Below are positions 52,843 through 61,923 of a stretch of 64,000 bases of DNA, piece after piece (within the stretch, counting starts at the first letter, position 1; every line of letters begins with the position of its first letter). The DNA lies in assembly GCF_003333315.1 (NCBI RefSeq), contig NZ_PSYR01000001.1, positions 1,266,501 through 1,330,500 of the forward strand, in the 5' to 3' direction. Below the pieces are notes generated by a model, which was not told where the DNA came from, searched no databases, and saw only the letters and a list, made by a program, of their open reading frames with translations. Origin of the DNA: Acidiferrobacter thiooxydans (GTDB taxonomy: Bacteria; Pseudomonadota; Gammaproteobacteria; Acidiferrobacterales; Acidiferrobacteraceae). The position numbers and the translations under genes were made by a program.

Positions 52843-53982
52843 TTACAGGGACCTTTGATCGACGCGCGGCCAGTGTGCGTCGCGGTCACTTAGCTGCGAT
52901 GCGCTGCGGCGCAAAACGCCATAGCGGATGGTGGAAATGGCCGGGGCCACGGGCGCGTCGCGTGAGTCCTCGAAGCGCGTGAATTCTAAACGCCCTGCCG
53001 GCTGACTGGCGCGCGCCATGGTGCCGCCAATCGTGTGGGCCATCTCGCTGGGCGGCATGCCATGCAAAAGCACTGCGGCGGCCACCAGGGCCGCCCCCAG
53101 AAAGCCGGTTTCGATCGCCACCGAGCGTGCGAGGTGGGAGAATGCGCGTTCGTCGGCCTCGTGCGCGGGGGCGCTCAGGTTGTGTGGTGCCGGTGTGGCG
53201 GCTCGGATTCGGGGCACGAACACGAAGCGGTTGGCGGCGCCCAGGGCTATGGCGATCGCGACAAGCGCGAGCTTCACCAGCAGTGTGTGTCCGTAGGCCG
53301 AATGAAACAACGGCCCTAAGCCGCCGAGGTAGTGATAGGCGGACAGGACCCCGGTTACGAGAATGGCGGCGAGCGCGATGGCGGCCACTGACGAGAGCCT
53401 TTCTACCAGGGCCAGGCGGACGGGTGTCGATAGCTGCGCCTTGGGTAGAAGCGGGAATATCGCGACCGTCATCGCAAATAGCCCCCCGGCCCACACCGAG
53501 GCCGCCATGAGGTGCACGAAATCCACCCATTCAGGCGCCGTCCATTGTCCCTGGTCTGCGGGATGGCCGGTCGCGCTACGCGTAAAGGCGATAACGGCGG
53601 CGGCCAGCAGCAGGCCATAGGCGGCGCGATGGCGGGCCGGCCTGCGCCCTATGAACCATGCCGCCCAGGCCACGATCAGCATGACCGGCCGCACCATCCA
53701 GATGTGACCAAAAGAGGTCTCGCGCACGACCAGGGGTAGCCAGTGGCCGACATGGCGGAGCGATTGACGGCTCATCTCGAGGGTGCGCCCAACGAGCAGC
53801 ACGACGCTGCTCACGGTGAGCGCCACAAGACTGAGGCCAGTCAGGCGCCACAGGCGGCGATGGAAGGACTCGCGGGCCCCCTCGGGGATGATCCATAGAC
53901 CGGTGGCAAGCGCGCCGATGACCGCGGCGAGCGCCATGATGTCAAAGGCGCTGATGGCGATATAGGGCAGATGGGACGGCAT
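52843..53982 (-). CDS. copD: CopD/YcnJ-family copper transport membrane protein
   Basis: Inner-membrane protein thought to move copper inward in partnership with CopC. The 379-aa protein has eight or nine membrane helices. The CopD domain is recognisable by WMVRPVMLIVAWAAWF, TGHPADQGQWTAPEWVDFVH (conserved His residues) and the SVWAGGLFAMTVAIFPLLP helix. The final ~60 residues (after MARASQPAGRLEFTRFEDSR) are hydrophilic and unusual. It begins 5 bp after copC on the same strand. Confidence 0.88.
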   Translation of the reverse strand: MPSHLPYIAISAFDIMALAAVIGALATGLWIIPEGARESFHRRLWRLTGLSLVALTVSSVVLLVGRTLEMSRQSLRHVGHWLPLVVRETSFGHIWMVRPVMLIVAWAAWFIGRRPARHRAAYGLLLAAAVIAFTRSATGHPADQGQWTAPEWVDFVHLMAASVWAGGLFAMTVAIFPLLPKAQLSTPVRLALVERLSSVAAIALAAILVTGVLSAYHYLGGLGPLFHSAYGHTLLVKLALVAIAIALGAANRFVFVPRIRAATPAPHNLSAPAHEADERAFSHLARSVAIETGFLGAALVAAAVLLHGMPPSEMAHTIGGTMARASQPAGRLEFTRFEDSRDAPVAPAISTIRYGVLRRSASQLSDRDAHWPRVDQRSL

Positions 53983-53987
53983 TGGTA

Positions 53988-54365
53988 TTAACCCCCGACA
54001 CGGAACATGTAATGACCCTCGGTGTGATGGCCGTCGACTGCCACGACACTCCAGTAGACGCGGTATTTGCCGGGCGCCAGCGGCTTGACGGTCGTTTCCA
54101 GGAGCCGGTCATGGCTCCCGGAGACGACATGGCCGCGTCCTTGACTTACCACCTGCCCGGCTGCGTTTTTCACGATGAGCGAACAAAACAGCGCCTCAAG
54201 GCCGGCATCGAACCAGATGCGCACATGGTGCGGCGCGGTCTTCACAGTGGCGCCCACGCGCGGTCGCGATCGATCGGGAAATGCGTGCGCGTAGGCGGCG
54301 ACGGGGACTAGGAGGGTGAGGAGTACGGTCAGTGCGGCGCGTGTCACAGGTGGTCTGGTGGTCAT
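53988..54365 (-). CDS. copC: Copper-binding protein CopC
   Basis: Periplasmic copper chaperone of 125 aa. Signal peptide (LTVLLTLLVPVAAYAHA) leaves a mature N-terminus beginning with His, the usual Cu(II) ligand. The cupredoxin-like domain contains RSRPRVGATVKTAPHHVRIW, VYWSVVAVDGHHTEGHYMFR with the second His set, and ends FRVGG. No Met-rich Cu(I) loop is visible, so a Cu(II)-only type is likely. ATG 54365 follows the upstream stop by 1 bp. Confidence 0.9.
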   Translation of the reverse strand: MTTRPPVTRAALTVLLTLLVPVAAYAHAFPDRSRPRVGATVKTAPHHVRIWFDAGLEALFCSLIVKNAAGQVVSQGRGHVVSGSHDRLLETTVKPLAPGKYRVYWSVVAVDGHHTEGHYMFRVGG

Positions 54366-54366
54366 T

Positions 54367-55275
54367 TTAGGTGGTCCTTGGGGTTGCGGGGAAGAGTGGT
54401 GCGCCCAGGCTATGGGGAAAGAGGTCGTCAAGATAGAAGCCGACGCCCAGTATCACGCCCAGGCCCCGGCCGCTCGCCCGGTTGACCGGGATCGTCGCTT
54501 CTATACCGACCTGCCCATAATGCCCAATCCAGACAAAGCCCGGATCGATAGTGCCGAGCGTCTGTCCGGCATATGGCCCGCTCGTATAGGTCTGCATGGG
54601 GATTTCCACGAGCGGCACGAGGTTGTTGAAAGGGGCGTGTAGTCCGATATCGCGCACGTAGGACTGGAGATAGGGGAGGCTGTATTGGACCGACACACCC
54701 CAGCTGACGGATCGTGCGACGTTCGCCGCCGACGGGATATTGGCGGCCACCATACCGGTTATCGCAAACGGCCGCAGCAGCCGGATCTTGCTTGGCAGAT
54801 CGCCGAGACCGCGCCCAAATAGCAGTGTCGGGGAGAATACCGAGTAGGGTTCACCCACCCCCGCGCTGCCGGTATCGTTGAGGGATTCGTTCAGGGCGCC
54901 GGTGATAAGCGCCTCTTGGCTATCGCTCTTCCACAGCAGATAGCTAAGGCCCACCGCAGCGTTCCCGAAACCGCTCGGCCCGGCGTTACCGCTGGCGCCC
55001 TGGTAGCTACCACCGATACTGAAGGCCAGGTCTTTTGTGATGGTCTTGGATTCCGTCGCGGAGGTCGTCGAGACGTAAGGAGAAGGGCCGCCTGGCGTCG
55101 TGCTGAGGGCCGCGCGGCCAAATCCCAAGTCGAACTCGTCGGTGACCCCTGGATCCGGGAAGGTCAGGGTTCCAGGGAAGACGCGCATGCCGGCAATGGC
55201 GTGCGCCTGAGCGCTTACGGTGAGCGTGCGCAAAACGACCGCCACAGCGATCGCGGCGTATCTTCGGACAGGCAT
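54367..55275 (-). CDS. Outer-membrane porin-like protein in the copper operon
   Basis: A 302-aa protein with a signal peptide (cleavage near VSAQAHA) and alternating beta-strand sequence, e.g. DEFDLGFGRAALSTT, LAFSIGGSYQGAS, YGQVGIEATIPVNR and GLGVILGVGFYLDDLFPH. It fits transporter-type outer-membrane barrels found beside copCD. Specific family not named. First gene of an operon with copC and copD. A TATTAT near 55288 on the minus strand could be the -10 element. Confidence 0.7.
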   Translation of the reverse strand: MPVRRYAAIAVAVVLRTLTVSAQAHAIAGMRVFPGTLTFPDPGVTDEFDLGFGRAALSTTPGGPSPYVSTTSATESKTITKDLAFSIGGSYQGASGNAGPSGFGNAAVGLSYLLWKSDSQEALITGALNESLNDTGSAGVGEPYSVFSPTLLFGRGLGDLPSKIRLLRPFAITGMVAANIPSAANVARSVSWGVSVQYSLPYLQSYVRDIGLHAPFNNLVPLVEIPMQTYTSGPYAGQTLGTIDPGFVWIGHYGQVGIEATIPVNRASGRGLGVILGVGFYLDDLFPHSLGAPLFPATPRTT

Positions 55276-55742
55276 GGATGATTCCTGATAATAGGGTTGT
55301 CGGTCAGTTTTTATGAGCCTAGGGGACCTTATATTACCATCGCTTGAGACACGGGCTCAGCTATTTTGTTCCATGGCCGATAGGAAACCGCAAGCAGCGA
55401 CAAAGCGGCCGGGGAAGGTAGGGCATTCCCATGCCCCATACCGCTCGTGGTGGCCCGGGATCTGTCCGGCGCCCCGCGCCCTGGCGACTGAGTGGGGCGG
55501 GTCGAGCATCAGGGATGACACGGGGGCGGACCGATGCTGACCGGCGCTTGGCCGGGCAGGGCCTGTATACTAGGCCGCGTACCGGGGCCCGTGAACGCAA
55601 TCCGAGCGGTCCAACCCGCGGGCGCCGGCGGGGGTCGGCGCGGGGGCATAACACCCCCGTTTGAGGGTGGCTCAACCAATAGCCCCGCGTTCTGGGGCGC
55701 GAGCTGTCGGTAGGCGTGTGTTATATCGGATGGGAGATCGTA
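55276..55742. other. Divergent promoter region
   Basis: Lies between the minus-strand copper operon and the plus-strand DUF4337 gene. The left 100 bp are AT-rich and likely hold the copper operon promoter; the rest is GC-rich without a credible frame. No operator of a known copper regulator was recognised. Confidence 0.5.
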
Positions 55743-56324
55743 ATGACCGAGAACGGAGTCCACACCCATGCGCCGCATGAGGAGTTCGTCCAAGAGGCCG
55801 CACAAGGCCCTCACAAGCATCATAGCTTGAATCAGTGGGTGGCGATCTTTACGGCCATCCTCGCCTCCCTGGGCGCGATGGTGAGCTACCAGGGCACGCG
55901 CACCATGAACGAGGTGCTCCTTTATAAAAACGAGGCCATCTTGCAAAAGACCCATGCGGCCGACCAGTGGAATTATTACCAAGCGGTCAGTACCAAGGCG
56001 CATATCATGCAGTTGGCCCTGGCCCTCGTGCCGCCTTCGAAGGCAAGGCTGTTTCGCGAGAAGATTGCAAAGTACACGGCGCAAAAGGTGACCATTAAGG
56101 CACGCGCCGATGCCCTGGAGGCGCGTTCGCGGCACGCGGACCGGGAATCGGCGCGACTTGATCGGCCTCACAACGGCATGGCCTTGAGCCTCATCTTCAT
56201 TCAGATCGCCATTTCGCTCGCCTCGATCACGGCGCTGACTGGCCGTAGGTGGCTCTTTATCGCGGCGGGTGTCGCGGCGGCCCTGGGCGCGGGGCTGTGG
56301 GGTTACGCCCTGTGGTTGGTGTGA
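55743..56324 (+). CDS. DUF4337 membrane protein
   Basis: A 193-aa protein with an N-terminal His-rich stretch (VHTHAPHEEFVQEAAQGPHK), a membrane helix (WVAIFTAILASLGAMVSY), a long charged helical middle and two C-terminal helices (ALSLIFIQIAISLASITAL, WLFIAAGVAAALGAGLWGYA). This matches DUF4337, unknown function. The N-terminal His cluster could bind metal, which would suit the neighbouring copper genes, but that is conjecture. GGGAG precedes ATG 55743. Confidence 0.85.
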   Translation: MTENGVHTHAPHEEFVQEAAQGPHKHHSLNQWVAIFTAILASLGAMVSYQGTRTMNEVLLYKNEAILQKTHAADQWNYYQAVSTKAHIMQLALALVPPSKARLFREKIAKYTAQKVTIKARADALEARSRHADRESARLDRPHNGMALSLIFIQIAISLASITALTGRRWLFIAAGVAAALGAGLWGYALWLV

Positions 56325-56625
56325 ATGCGGCCGTCGGCGGGCAGCGCGCACGGGGGCCAGCGAAGCCTATGTGCCGGTACGCGAGGCACCGCAAGCTCCG
56401 GCGCGCCTGTCCCCATGCGCCGGGGTGGGTGATGCGCGCCTTTGTAGCCGGTCGCTGTCGGCCTGTCGGGGATGCCGGCGCCATTGACGGCTAACGGCGC
56501 GTGGCAGGCTGTCGGAGGTTGACCAGGATATTCGAAGAATATCCTGAGTAGACCTTGCGAACGGTGTGATGGCCTAGTCGCCATGGTGTCTATCTGGCGG
56601 GCTATGGGGGATGGTCAGGGTACGT
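56325..56625. other. Convergent intergenic region
   Basis: About 300 bp with no gene. It contains the inverted repeat AGGATATTC-GAA-GAATATCCT at 56525-56545, described separately. Confidence 0.55.
56525..56545. repeat. Perfect 9-bp inverted repeat with 3-nt centre
   Basis: AGGATATTC and GAATATCCT flank GAA. No T-run follows on either strand, and it is AT-rich against a GC-rich background, more like a protein-binding dyad than a terminator. It lies between convergent genes, so its target is unclear. Confidence 0.5.
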
Positions 56626-58134
56626 CTATCGAGGCCTGTGTAATGTCGGCGCCGCGCGCGGGATCAGGGCGGAATCGCGAAACAGCGCGGCTCGATATCG
56701 GTAATAATCGGTGAGGGCGCGTAGCTGGGTGATGCGCGAGGCGACTAAGTTGGACTCCGCGGAGATCAGGTCGAGCATATTGGCAAGGCCGATCCGATAC
56801 TGCGTACCTATGCCCGAGAGCGCGCGCCGTGCACTGATCGTGGCGATCGTCGCGCTGTGATAGGAGCGCATGCTGCTTTGCAGTCCATAGAAGGCCTGCC
56901 ATACCGCCAGCAATACCCGATGCGCCTGTTCGCGTGTCTGCGCGCGTGCGGCGCGGTATGTGGCCCGCTGCTGTTCAATACGATAGGTGTTCGCAAAGTT
57001 GATATTGAAAGGCACGTTGATCTGAAGTCCGACAGCAAAGCTGTTCACATCGGGGCCATGGGGAAATTCGTCGTTGCCGGCACTCCCAAGAAGGGATACC
57101 GACGGAAGCGCCTGGGCGGCGGCCTCACGGATCGCTTGGTGTGCCTCTCGCGCTAGGGCAAGGTCGGCGAGCAGTGACGGGTTATGGGCAAGCGCCGCCT
57201 GCAGCCAGTGTCGTATGGTGTAAGGAAGCGGGCCTGCGGGAGCCGGCAGGGAAACGACGCTGAGCGGGGTCCCCACGGGTAGCCCGGCGGCTTGCGCGAG
57301 TTCGCCACGGCGCACGCGTTCGAGCCCCCTGGCCTCGGATAGGCTGGCGCGTGCCTGCGCCCATAGGGTTTTGGCGAGATCGAGATCGGTTATGGGCTTT
57401 AGGTGGGCATGATACAGGCGGCGGGCGGCTGTATAGACGCGCCGGGCCTCTCGGACATCGTAACGGTAAATCGCAACGTCCTGGTGGGCTTCGGCCAGAT
57501 CATAGTAACGATCGGCCACTGCCAGGGCAATTTGCTGAATGGCATCGTCGACGTTATAGCGTGCCGCGAGGAAGGCGGCCCGCGCCTTCGCGACCGAGGC
57601 GCGGCGGTATCCGAAATGAAACAGCACCTCGTCGAGAGACAGGGTGCTGTATAGCCCGTTGGCCGGGCCCACGGAGGCCGCGGGTGCGCGCACCATGGTG
57701 GCGCTGCGTTGGGCTGCGAAGACGCCGTTTACTGCTGGGAGCCAGACACTCTTGGCCACGCCGAGCGCGGCGGCCTCTGCGCGCCATTCCTGCCACGCAA
57801 GGGCTGTGCGCGGGTTGTGACGCAGGGCCCAGGCGGTGAGCGCGGGCAGGGAACGCAAATCGGCCAGTACGGCGCGCGGGGGTCGCTTGGGCCTGCGGAT
57901 CCGCGGCAGGTGATGGCGCCCTGGGCTGTAGGTCCCGGGCGGCGCCACGCGCGTCATGAGCCCCCACGGGTCATCGAGGATGCCGGGGGTGACGGATCGC
58001 CCGTGCGCGGCGGCCGACCCGACACCGGCCATGACCAGCGAGGCGAGCACGAGCGCGCGCCGCGCCCGGCACGGCCCTTGGGGCCTTCGAGCCGGATCCC
58101 CCGGGATGCGTATGCCCTCAGCCCTCTGTGGCAA
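56626..58134 (-). CDS. TolC-family outer-membrane channel of the peptide exporter
   Basis: The outer-membrane efflux channel for the adjacent peptide exporter. The 502-aa protein has an N-terminal signal segment (ALVLASLVMAGVGSAAAHG) and two homologous OEP halves typical of TolC: ALTAWALRHNPRTALAWQEW and WLQAALAHNPSLLADLALAR repeat starts, and coiled-coil parts such as QQRATYRAARAQTREQAHRV. The TTG start at 58134, with GAGG six bases upstream inside the exporter gene, overlaps that gene by 17 bp and shows operon coupling. Confidence 0.88.
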   Translation of the reverse strand: MPQRAEGIRIPGDPARRPQGPCRARRALVLASLVMAGVGSAAAHGRSVTPGILDDPWGLMTRVAPPGTYSPGRHHLPRIRRPKRPPRAVLADLRSLPALTAWALRHNPRTALAWQEWRAEAAALGVAKSVWLPAVNGVFAAQRSATMVRAPAASVGPANGLYSTLSLDEVLFHFGYRRASVAKARAAFLAARYNVDDAIQQIALAVADRYYDLAEAHQDVAIYRYDVREARRVYTAARRLYHAHLKPITDLDLAKTLWAQARASLSEARGLERVRRGELAQAAGLPVGTPLSVVSLPAPAGPLPYTIRHWLQAALAHNPSLLADLALAREAHQAIREAAAQALPSVSLLGSAGNDEFPHGPDVNSFAVGLQINVPFNINFANTYRIEQQRATYRAARAQTREQAHRVLLAVWQAFYGLQSSMRSYHSATIATISARRALSGIGTQYRIGLANMLDLISAESNLVASRITQLRALTDYYRYRAALFRDSALIPRAAPTLHRPR

Positions 58135-60274
58135 GGTGTACCTCGCCGGGCCGATAACTGTCCATGGAGACGGCCGTGAGAACGCCGTTATCGAGGCGAT
58201 AGATGTGATCGCACTGGGCGATAGTTTCGCGTCGGTGGGCGATGTGGATACGCGTCACTCCGAGGGCGCGCAGGTGGTCGTTGACCGCCTTCTCGCGAAC
58301 GGTATCGAGATGGCTTGTGGCCTCATCCAGGATCAAGAGCCGCGGGCATCGTAATAGGGCGCGCGCGAGTAATATGCGTTGTTTTTGCCCGTCGGACAGC
58401 ACCGATCCCATGTCGCCGACGAGGGTCTCGTAGCCCATGGGCATGGCCATGACCTCGTCGTGGATGGCGGCCTGCTGGGAGGCCGTGACAATATCGTCCA
58501 GAGACGCGTCGGGGTATCCCAAGGCGATGTTGTTGGCGATGGTGCCAGCAAACAGAGGGTCGGACTGCAATACGCAGCCGACCATGTGCCGGTAGCGGGC
58601 GAGGCCCAATTGGCGGATCTCGATGCCACCGAGCATGATCGTGCCGGCGGTAGGTGTCATCAGGCCGAGCAGCAGCTTGGCCAGGGTGGACTTGCCGGTG
58701 CCTGAGGGGCCTATGATCGCCACCGCGCTGCCGGGCTCGACGGTAAGGTCTATGTGGCGCAGGATCCAGGGGTCGGATTGCGAGTAGCGAAACGCAAGGC
58801 CGCTGACGGTGAGTCGCGGGCCAGGATCGGGTCCCGCATAGGTACCATCAATGGCCTCTTCGGGCGGCGTCAAGGCAAGGTCGGCCAAGCGTTCGCCGTA
58901 TAGGCGCAGCATCCGGAACTCCATGACGATGTTCACGAGTGTGTCGCCGCGGGTGAGGAATTGGCTCGCGAAAAGCGAGTAGGTCACGAGCATGCCCACC
59001 GTAAACGCCCCGCGCATGACCATGAGCGCCGCGATCCAGATAACCACCACGTGGCCCACGCCCATCAGGAACTGCTGGCTGGCATGGGACAGCGCGGACA
59101 ACTGCTGGACACGGACATCCTCGTTCGTGGAGTCGACGACGAGATGGGCAAATTGTGCGGCCCGGCGGCCCTCGCCGTTGAAGAGCTTTATGGATTGGGC
59201 GCCGCGCAGGGATTCCAGTAGATAGGTCTGCTGTCTTGCGAGGGCGTGGATATGGCGTTCGGTGGCGTCCCGTAGCGGGCGATACGTTATCCAGCGGGCG
59301 CTGAGATAGAGCAGGAATACCGCCAACACGAGGATCGTGAGTTTCACGCTATAGAGGGTCAGGACGACGATGATGGCCACGGCCATGACACCATCGAGCA
59401 GCGCCGACACCGAATGGGCCGTGATCGTTTTCTGGATGTTACGGATGGCGTCATAGCGCGATACGATATCGCCGATGTGGCGTTTCTCGTAGAACGTCTG
59501 CGGCAGCCGCATCATGTGGGAAAACAGGTTAGTAGCCCATTGCGATCCGACGATGGCATTGACATGGATGACGACCCACGAGCGCAGCATGGAAAAGAGC
59601 GCGGAAAAGATCGTGACGGCGACATAGGCCACGCCCAGCAGCGTGAGCAGGTGGTGATCATTGATGACCAGGACACGGTCAATGAGCCACTGCATGAAAA
59701 ACGGTCCCAGGATGCCCAGGATCTCCAATGTCGAGGAAAGGGCCAGGACGCGTGCGATCGCGCCGCCGAGCCCGCGCGTCGGCCCGATCAGGGTGCGCCA
59801 GGAGATGGGGGTCTTGTGTGTGGCCGGGCGGAAGCCTGGGGCAGGGATGAGCTCGAGGGCGATTCCGGTGAAGGCGTCCGAGATTTCCGATGGCGACACG
59901 AAGCGAGCCCCGCGCGCAGGGTCACGGATGACGGCGCCGCGCTTGGTGAGCCGTTCGAGCACCACATAGTGGTTCATCTCCCAATGGAGGATGCATGGCA
60001 ACCGCAGGTGATGGAAATCCGAGGGCTCGATGCGTAGGGCGCGCGCATTGAGCTGGCAGTCCCTCGCCATTTGTATCAGGCGCCCAAGGCCTGTGCCCTT
60101 CAGCGAGGCCCCGAAGCGCCGGCGCATAGTGGCGATGTCGCTATGATAACCGTGGAAGGCTGCGACCATGACCAGACAAGCCAGGCCGCATTCGGAGATC
60201 TCTGATTGAAGGATGGTCGGCATCGGCCGCCGGAAGCCTAGACGCAAATGGGCGGCAACCTCGGCGGGTCTCAC
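58118..60274 (-). CDS. Peptidase C39 ABC transporter (PCAT) for double-glycine peptides
   Basis: Bifunctional exporter that cuts the leader after Gly-Gly and pumps the peptide out. The 718-aa protein has an N-terminal C39 peptidase with Q23, C29 (QSEISECGLACL), H102 (HWEMNHYVVLE) and D118 (IRDPARG), all intact. Six membrane helices (about 160-430) follow, then the nucleotide-binding domain with GPSGTGKST, LSDGQKQRILLARALL and LLILDEATSHLD. The signature is LSDGQ rather than LSGGQ, a common variant in this group. GTG 60274 overlaps the adaptor stop (GTGA) and removes a spurious 46-residue extension. Confidence 0.94.
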   Translation of the reverse strand: MRPAEVAAHLRLGFRRPMPTILQSEISECGLACLVMVAAFHGYHSDIATMRRRFGASLKGTGLGRLIQMARDCQLNARALRIEPSDFHHLRLPCILHWEMNHYVVLERLTKRGAVIRDPARGARFVSPSEISDAFTGIALELIPAPGFRPATHKTPISWRTLIGPTRGLGGAIARVLALSSTLEILGILGPFFMQWLIDRVLVINDHHLLTLLGVAYVAVTIFSALFSMLRSWVVIHVNAIVGSQWATNLFSHMMRLPQTFYEKRHIGDIVSRYDAIRNIQKTITAHSVSALLDGVMAVAIIVVLTLYSVKLTILVLAVFLLYLSARWITYRPLRDATERHIHALARQQTYLLESLRGAQSIKLFNGEGRRAAQFAHLVVDSTNEDVRVQQLSALSHASQQFLMGVGHVVVIWIAALMVMRGAFTVGMLVTYSLFASQFLTRGDTLVNIVMEFRMLRLYGERLADLALTPPEEAIDGTYAGPDPGPRLTVSGLAFRYSQSDPWILRHIDLTVEPGSAVAIIGPSGTGKSTLAKLLLGLMTPTAGTIMLGGIEIRQLGLARYRHMVGCVLQSDPLFAGTIANNIALGYPDASLDDIVTASQQAAIHDEVMAMPMGYETLVGDMGSVLSDGQKQRILLARALLRCPRLLILDEATSHLDTVREKAVNDHLRALGVTRIHIAHRRETIAQCDHIYRLDNGVLTAVSMDSYRPGEVHLATEG

Positions 60275-61638
60275 GGCCGTGATCCGGGTAGTGAGGGCAT
60301 GGCAGCGGTCGATGCGGGGGTCGCGCTCGCGGCGGCACGAATGGCGCGGGGCGGACGATTCGCGCCCTTGTGATGCGCCGGGAGGGGGCCATAAATGGAG
60401 TTGATGGCCCACTGGAAGAGGCGTTGGCGGCTCAGCGGGATTTCGGCTGTGACCGGCATGCCGGGACGTAGGGGGCGCCGCTGTCCGTTGACCGTAATGA
60501 CGGTGCGCCGCAACGCCACTTGCACGGGATAAAGGGGTTCGGTGCCTGGCCGCCAGGCGACGCGCCGCGATTCGCTGCGTGTGAGCGCGCTATAGGACAC
60601 GCTCTTTACGGTGCCGTGAAAGGCCCCAAACTCCTGGTATGGAAATGCCGCATAGTGCAGGAGAACTGGTGATCCGGGATGCAGGAACGAGACCGCCGTG
60701 GCGGGCACCAGGAGCCGGGCCATGAGTGCGTCATGGCGGCCGACGATAGTCAGTAGCGTGCGGCCTTCGGTGACTGCCTGTCCCGCATGGACGGCGAGAT
60801 TGGCAATCACGCCGCTGCGGGGCGCGAGCACCGTAAGGGTATGGCGGGCGGAAGTCTGGGCGATCGCGCGGCGGATCGCCTGGAGGCGCGCTTTGGCGTG
60901 CGACTCATGGCGCGCGCGGGTAAGTGGCAAGGCCATGAGCTCATGGCGTGTCGCGCGCAGCTTGTCGGCGAGCGCCTGGCGCTCGCGCGCCACATGCGCC
61001 CATTGGGCGTGGGCGTTCAACACCGCGAGGCGCTGTTGTTCGAGGATGGGGTCCGAGACCAGGCCGCGGGCCCGGACGCTCAGGAAATCCTTCAGGACCC
61101 GCTTGGTATCGACGATATCTTGGGCGCGGATACGCAGCTCGCGGCGGGTTTGTGCGTACTGCGCGCGCAGATCCAGAAGCCGATCTTGCAGGGTCTTGCG
61201 CTGTATGGCGGCCAGCGATGCGTCGCGCTGAATATCGCGGATCAGCAGGCGGCGTTCCTCGGCCAGCGAACCCCGGATGATCCGGTCGACGGGACCGAGC
61301 GCCGGACTGAACGGTCTTTGCGAGACCGTCAATAGCGGGCGACCGGCGGTGACGTCCTGACCTAGGTGGACCAGGAGATGCGTGGCGGTGCCGGTGAGGG
61401 GTGCGCGAATAGACAACACCCCGCCACGAGGCACCAAGGTACCGCGCGCCTTCAAGTGGCTGGTGTAGCGCCCGAAAATGAGGAACGCCGCAAGGGTCAA
61501 GGCAAAAAGGGTCGCCGACCACGCAAAAAGGTAATGACTTGCCGGAGCCCGGACCGTGATCGTGCCGATCCAGGACGATGCGGCGCGGGCCCGCGCCTGC
61601 GGACGATAAAGGGGAGGAGGGGCGTTTGCGGGGGTCAT
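60271..61638 (-). CDS. HlyD-family membrane-fusion adaptor of the peptide exporter
   Basis: Periplasmic adaptor linking the PCAT to the TolC channel. The 455-aa protein has one N-terminal membrane helix (about 36-56, FAWSATLFALTLAAFLIFG), a lipoyl-like half (LKARGTLVPRGGVLSIRAPL), a long coiled-coil (about 130-270, RTQDIVDT and QQRLAVLNAHAQWAHVARER region), and the second lipoyl half VLAPRSGVIANLAVHAGQAV. The C-terminal tail is Ala/Pro-rich. Similar to the CvaA/MchE adaptors of microcin exporters. Confidence 0.9.
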   Translation of the reverse strand: MTPANAPPPLYRPQARARAASSWIGTITVRAPASHYLFAWSATLFALTLAAFLIFGRYTSHLKARGTLVPRGGVLSIRAPLTGTATHLLVHLGQDVTAGRPLLTVSQRPFSPALGPVDRIIRGSLAEERRLLIRDIQRDASLAAIQRKTLQDRLLDLRAQYAQTRRELRIRAQDIVDTKRVLKDFLSVRARGLVSDPILEQQRLAVLNAHAQWAHVARERQALADKLRATRHELMALPLTRARHESHAKARLQAIRRAIAQTSARHTLTVLAPRSGVIANLAVHAGQAVTEGRTLLTIVGRHDALMARLLVPATAVSFLHPGSPVLLHYAAFPYQEFGAFHGTVKSVSYSALTRSESRRVAWRPGTEPLYPVQVALRRTVITVNGQRRPLRPGMPVTAEIPLSRQRLFQWAINSIYGPLPAHHKGANRPPRAIRAAASATPASTAAMPSLPGSRP

Positions 61639-61640
61639 GC

Positions 61641-61733
61641 GTTATTCGCGCACCGACGGCTCCGGAGATGAGATGAACGGGCTTGCGATGGGCGCATTTC
61701 CGGTCGCACGTTCGTAGAGGGCGGATGGCGAGG
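61641..61733 (+). repeat. Diverged direct repeat, copy A
   Basis: About 93 bp starting GTTATTCGCGCACC aligns without gaps to 62463-62555, roughly three quarters identical, sharing GTTATTC, GGCTCCG, TGCGATGGGCG, GGTCGC and GCGAGG. The copy lies between the precursor gene and the adaptor start. Confidence 0.7.
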
Positions 61734-61830
61734 ATCGCGCGGCGCCCGTTCGTGCGTCCCGGGTTCAGCTATCGGTGGTGGATGCGTGACGCGCACCGCA
61801 CGGCGACGGCCTGTCATTTTCCGCCGAATC

Positions 61831-61871
61831 AAAAGTGGAGACGCAAGCCACCATCCGCTGGCGGCTTGCGT
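61831..61871 (-). terminator. Hairpin behind the precursor gene
   Basis: On the minus strand ACGCAAGCC and GGCTTGCGT (arms 61863-61871 and 61841-61849) form a 9-bp stem followed after six bases by TTTT. It lies about 50 bp after the precursor stop and could act as a partial terminator, giving more precursor than exporter mRNA. Confidence 0.55.
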
Positions 61872-61923
61872 GGCAGGCCGCACCCCCATTAGCGTGCGGC
61901 CGGCCGGTGTTACACGTCCCTGT

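Noticed and set aside
61635-61889. 84-codon minus-strand frame whose stop overlaps the adaptor start (ATGA)
   Set aside because: The overlap is suggestive of coupling, but the product is Arg/Pro/His-rich, crosses the putative terminator hairpin, and the repeated segment within it is not conserved codon-wise in the second copy.
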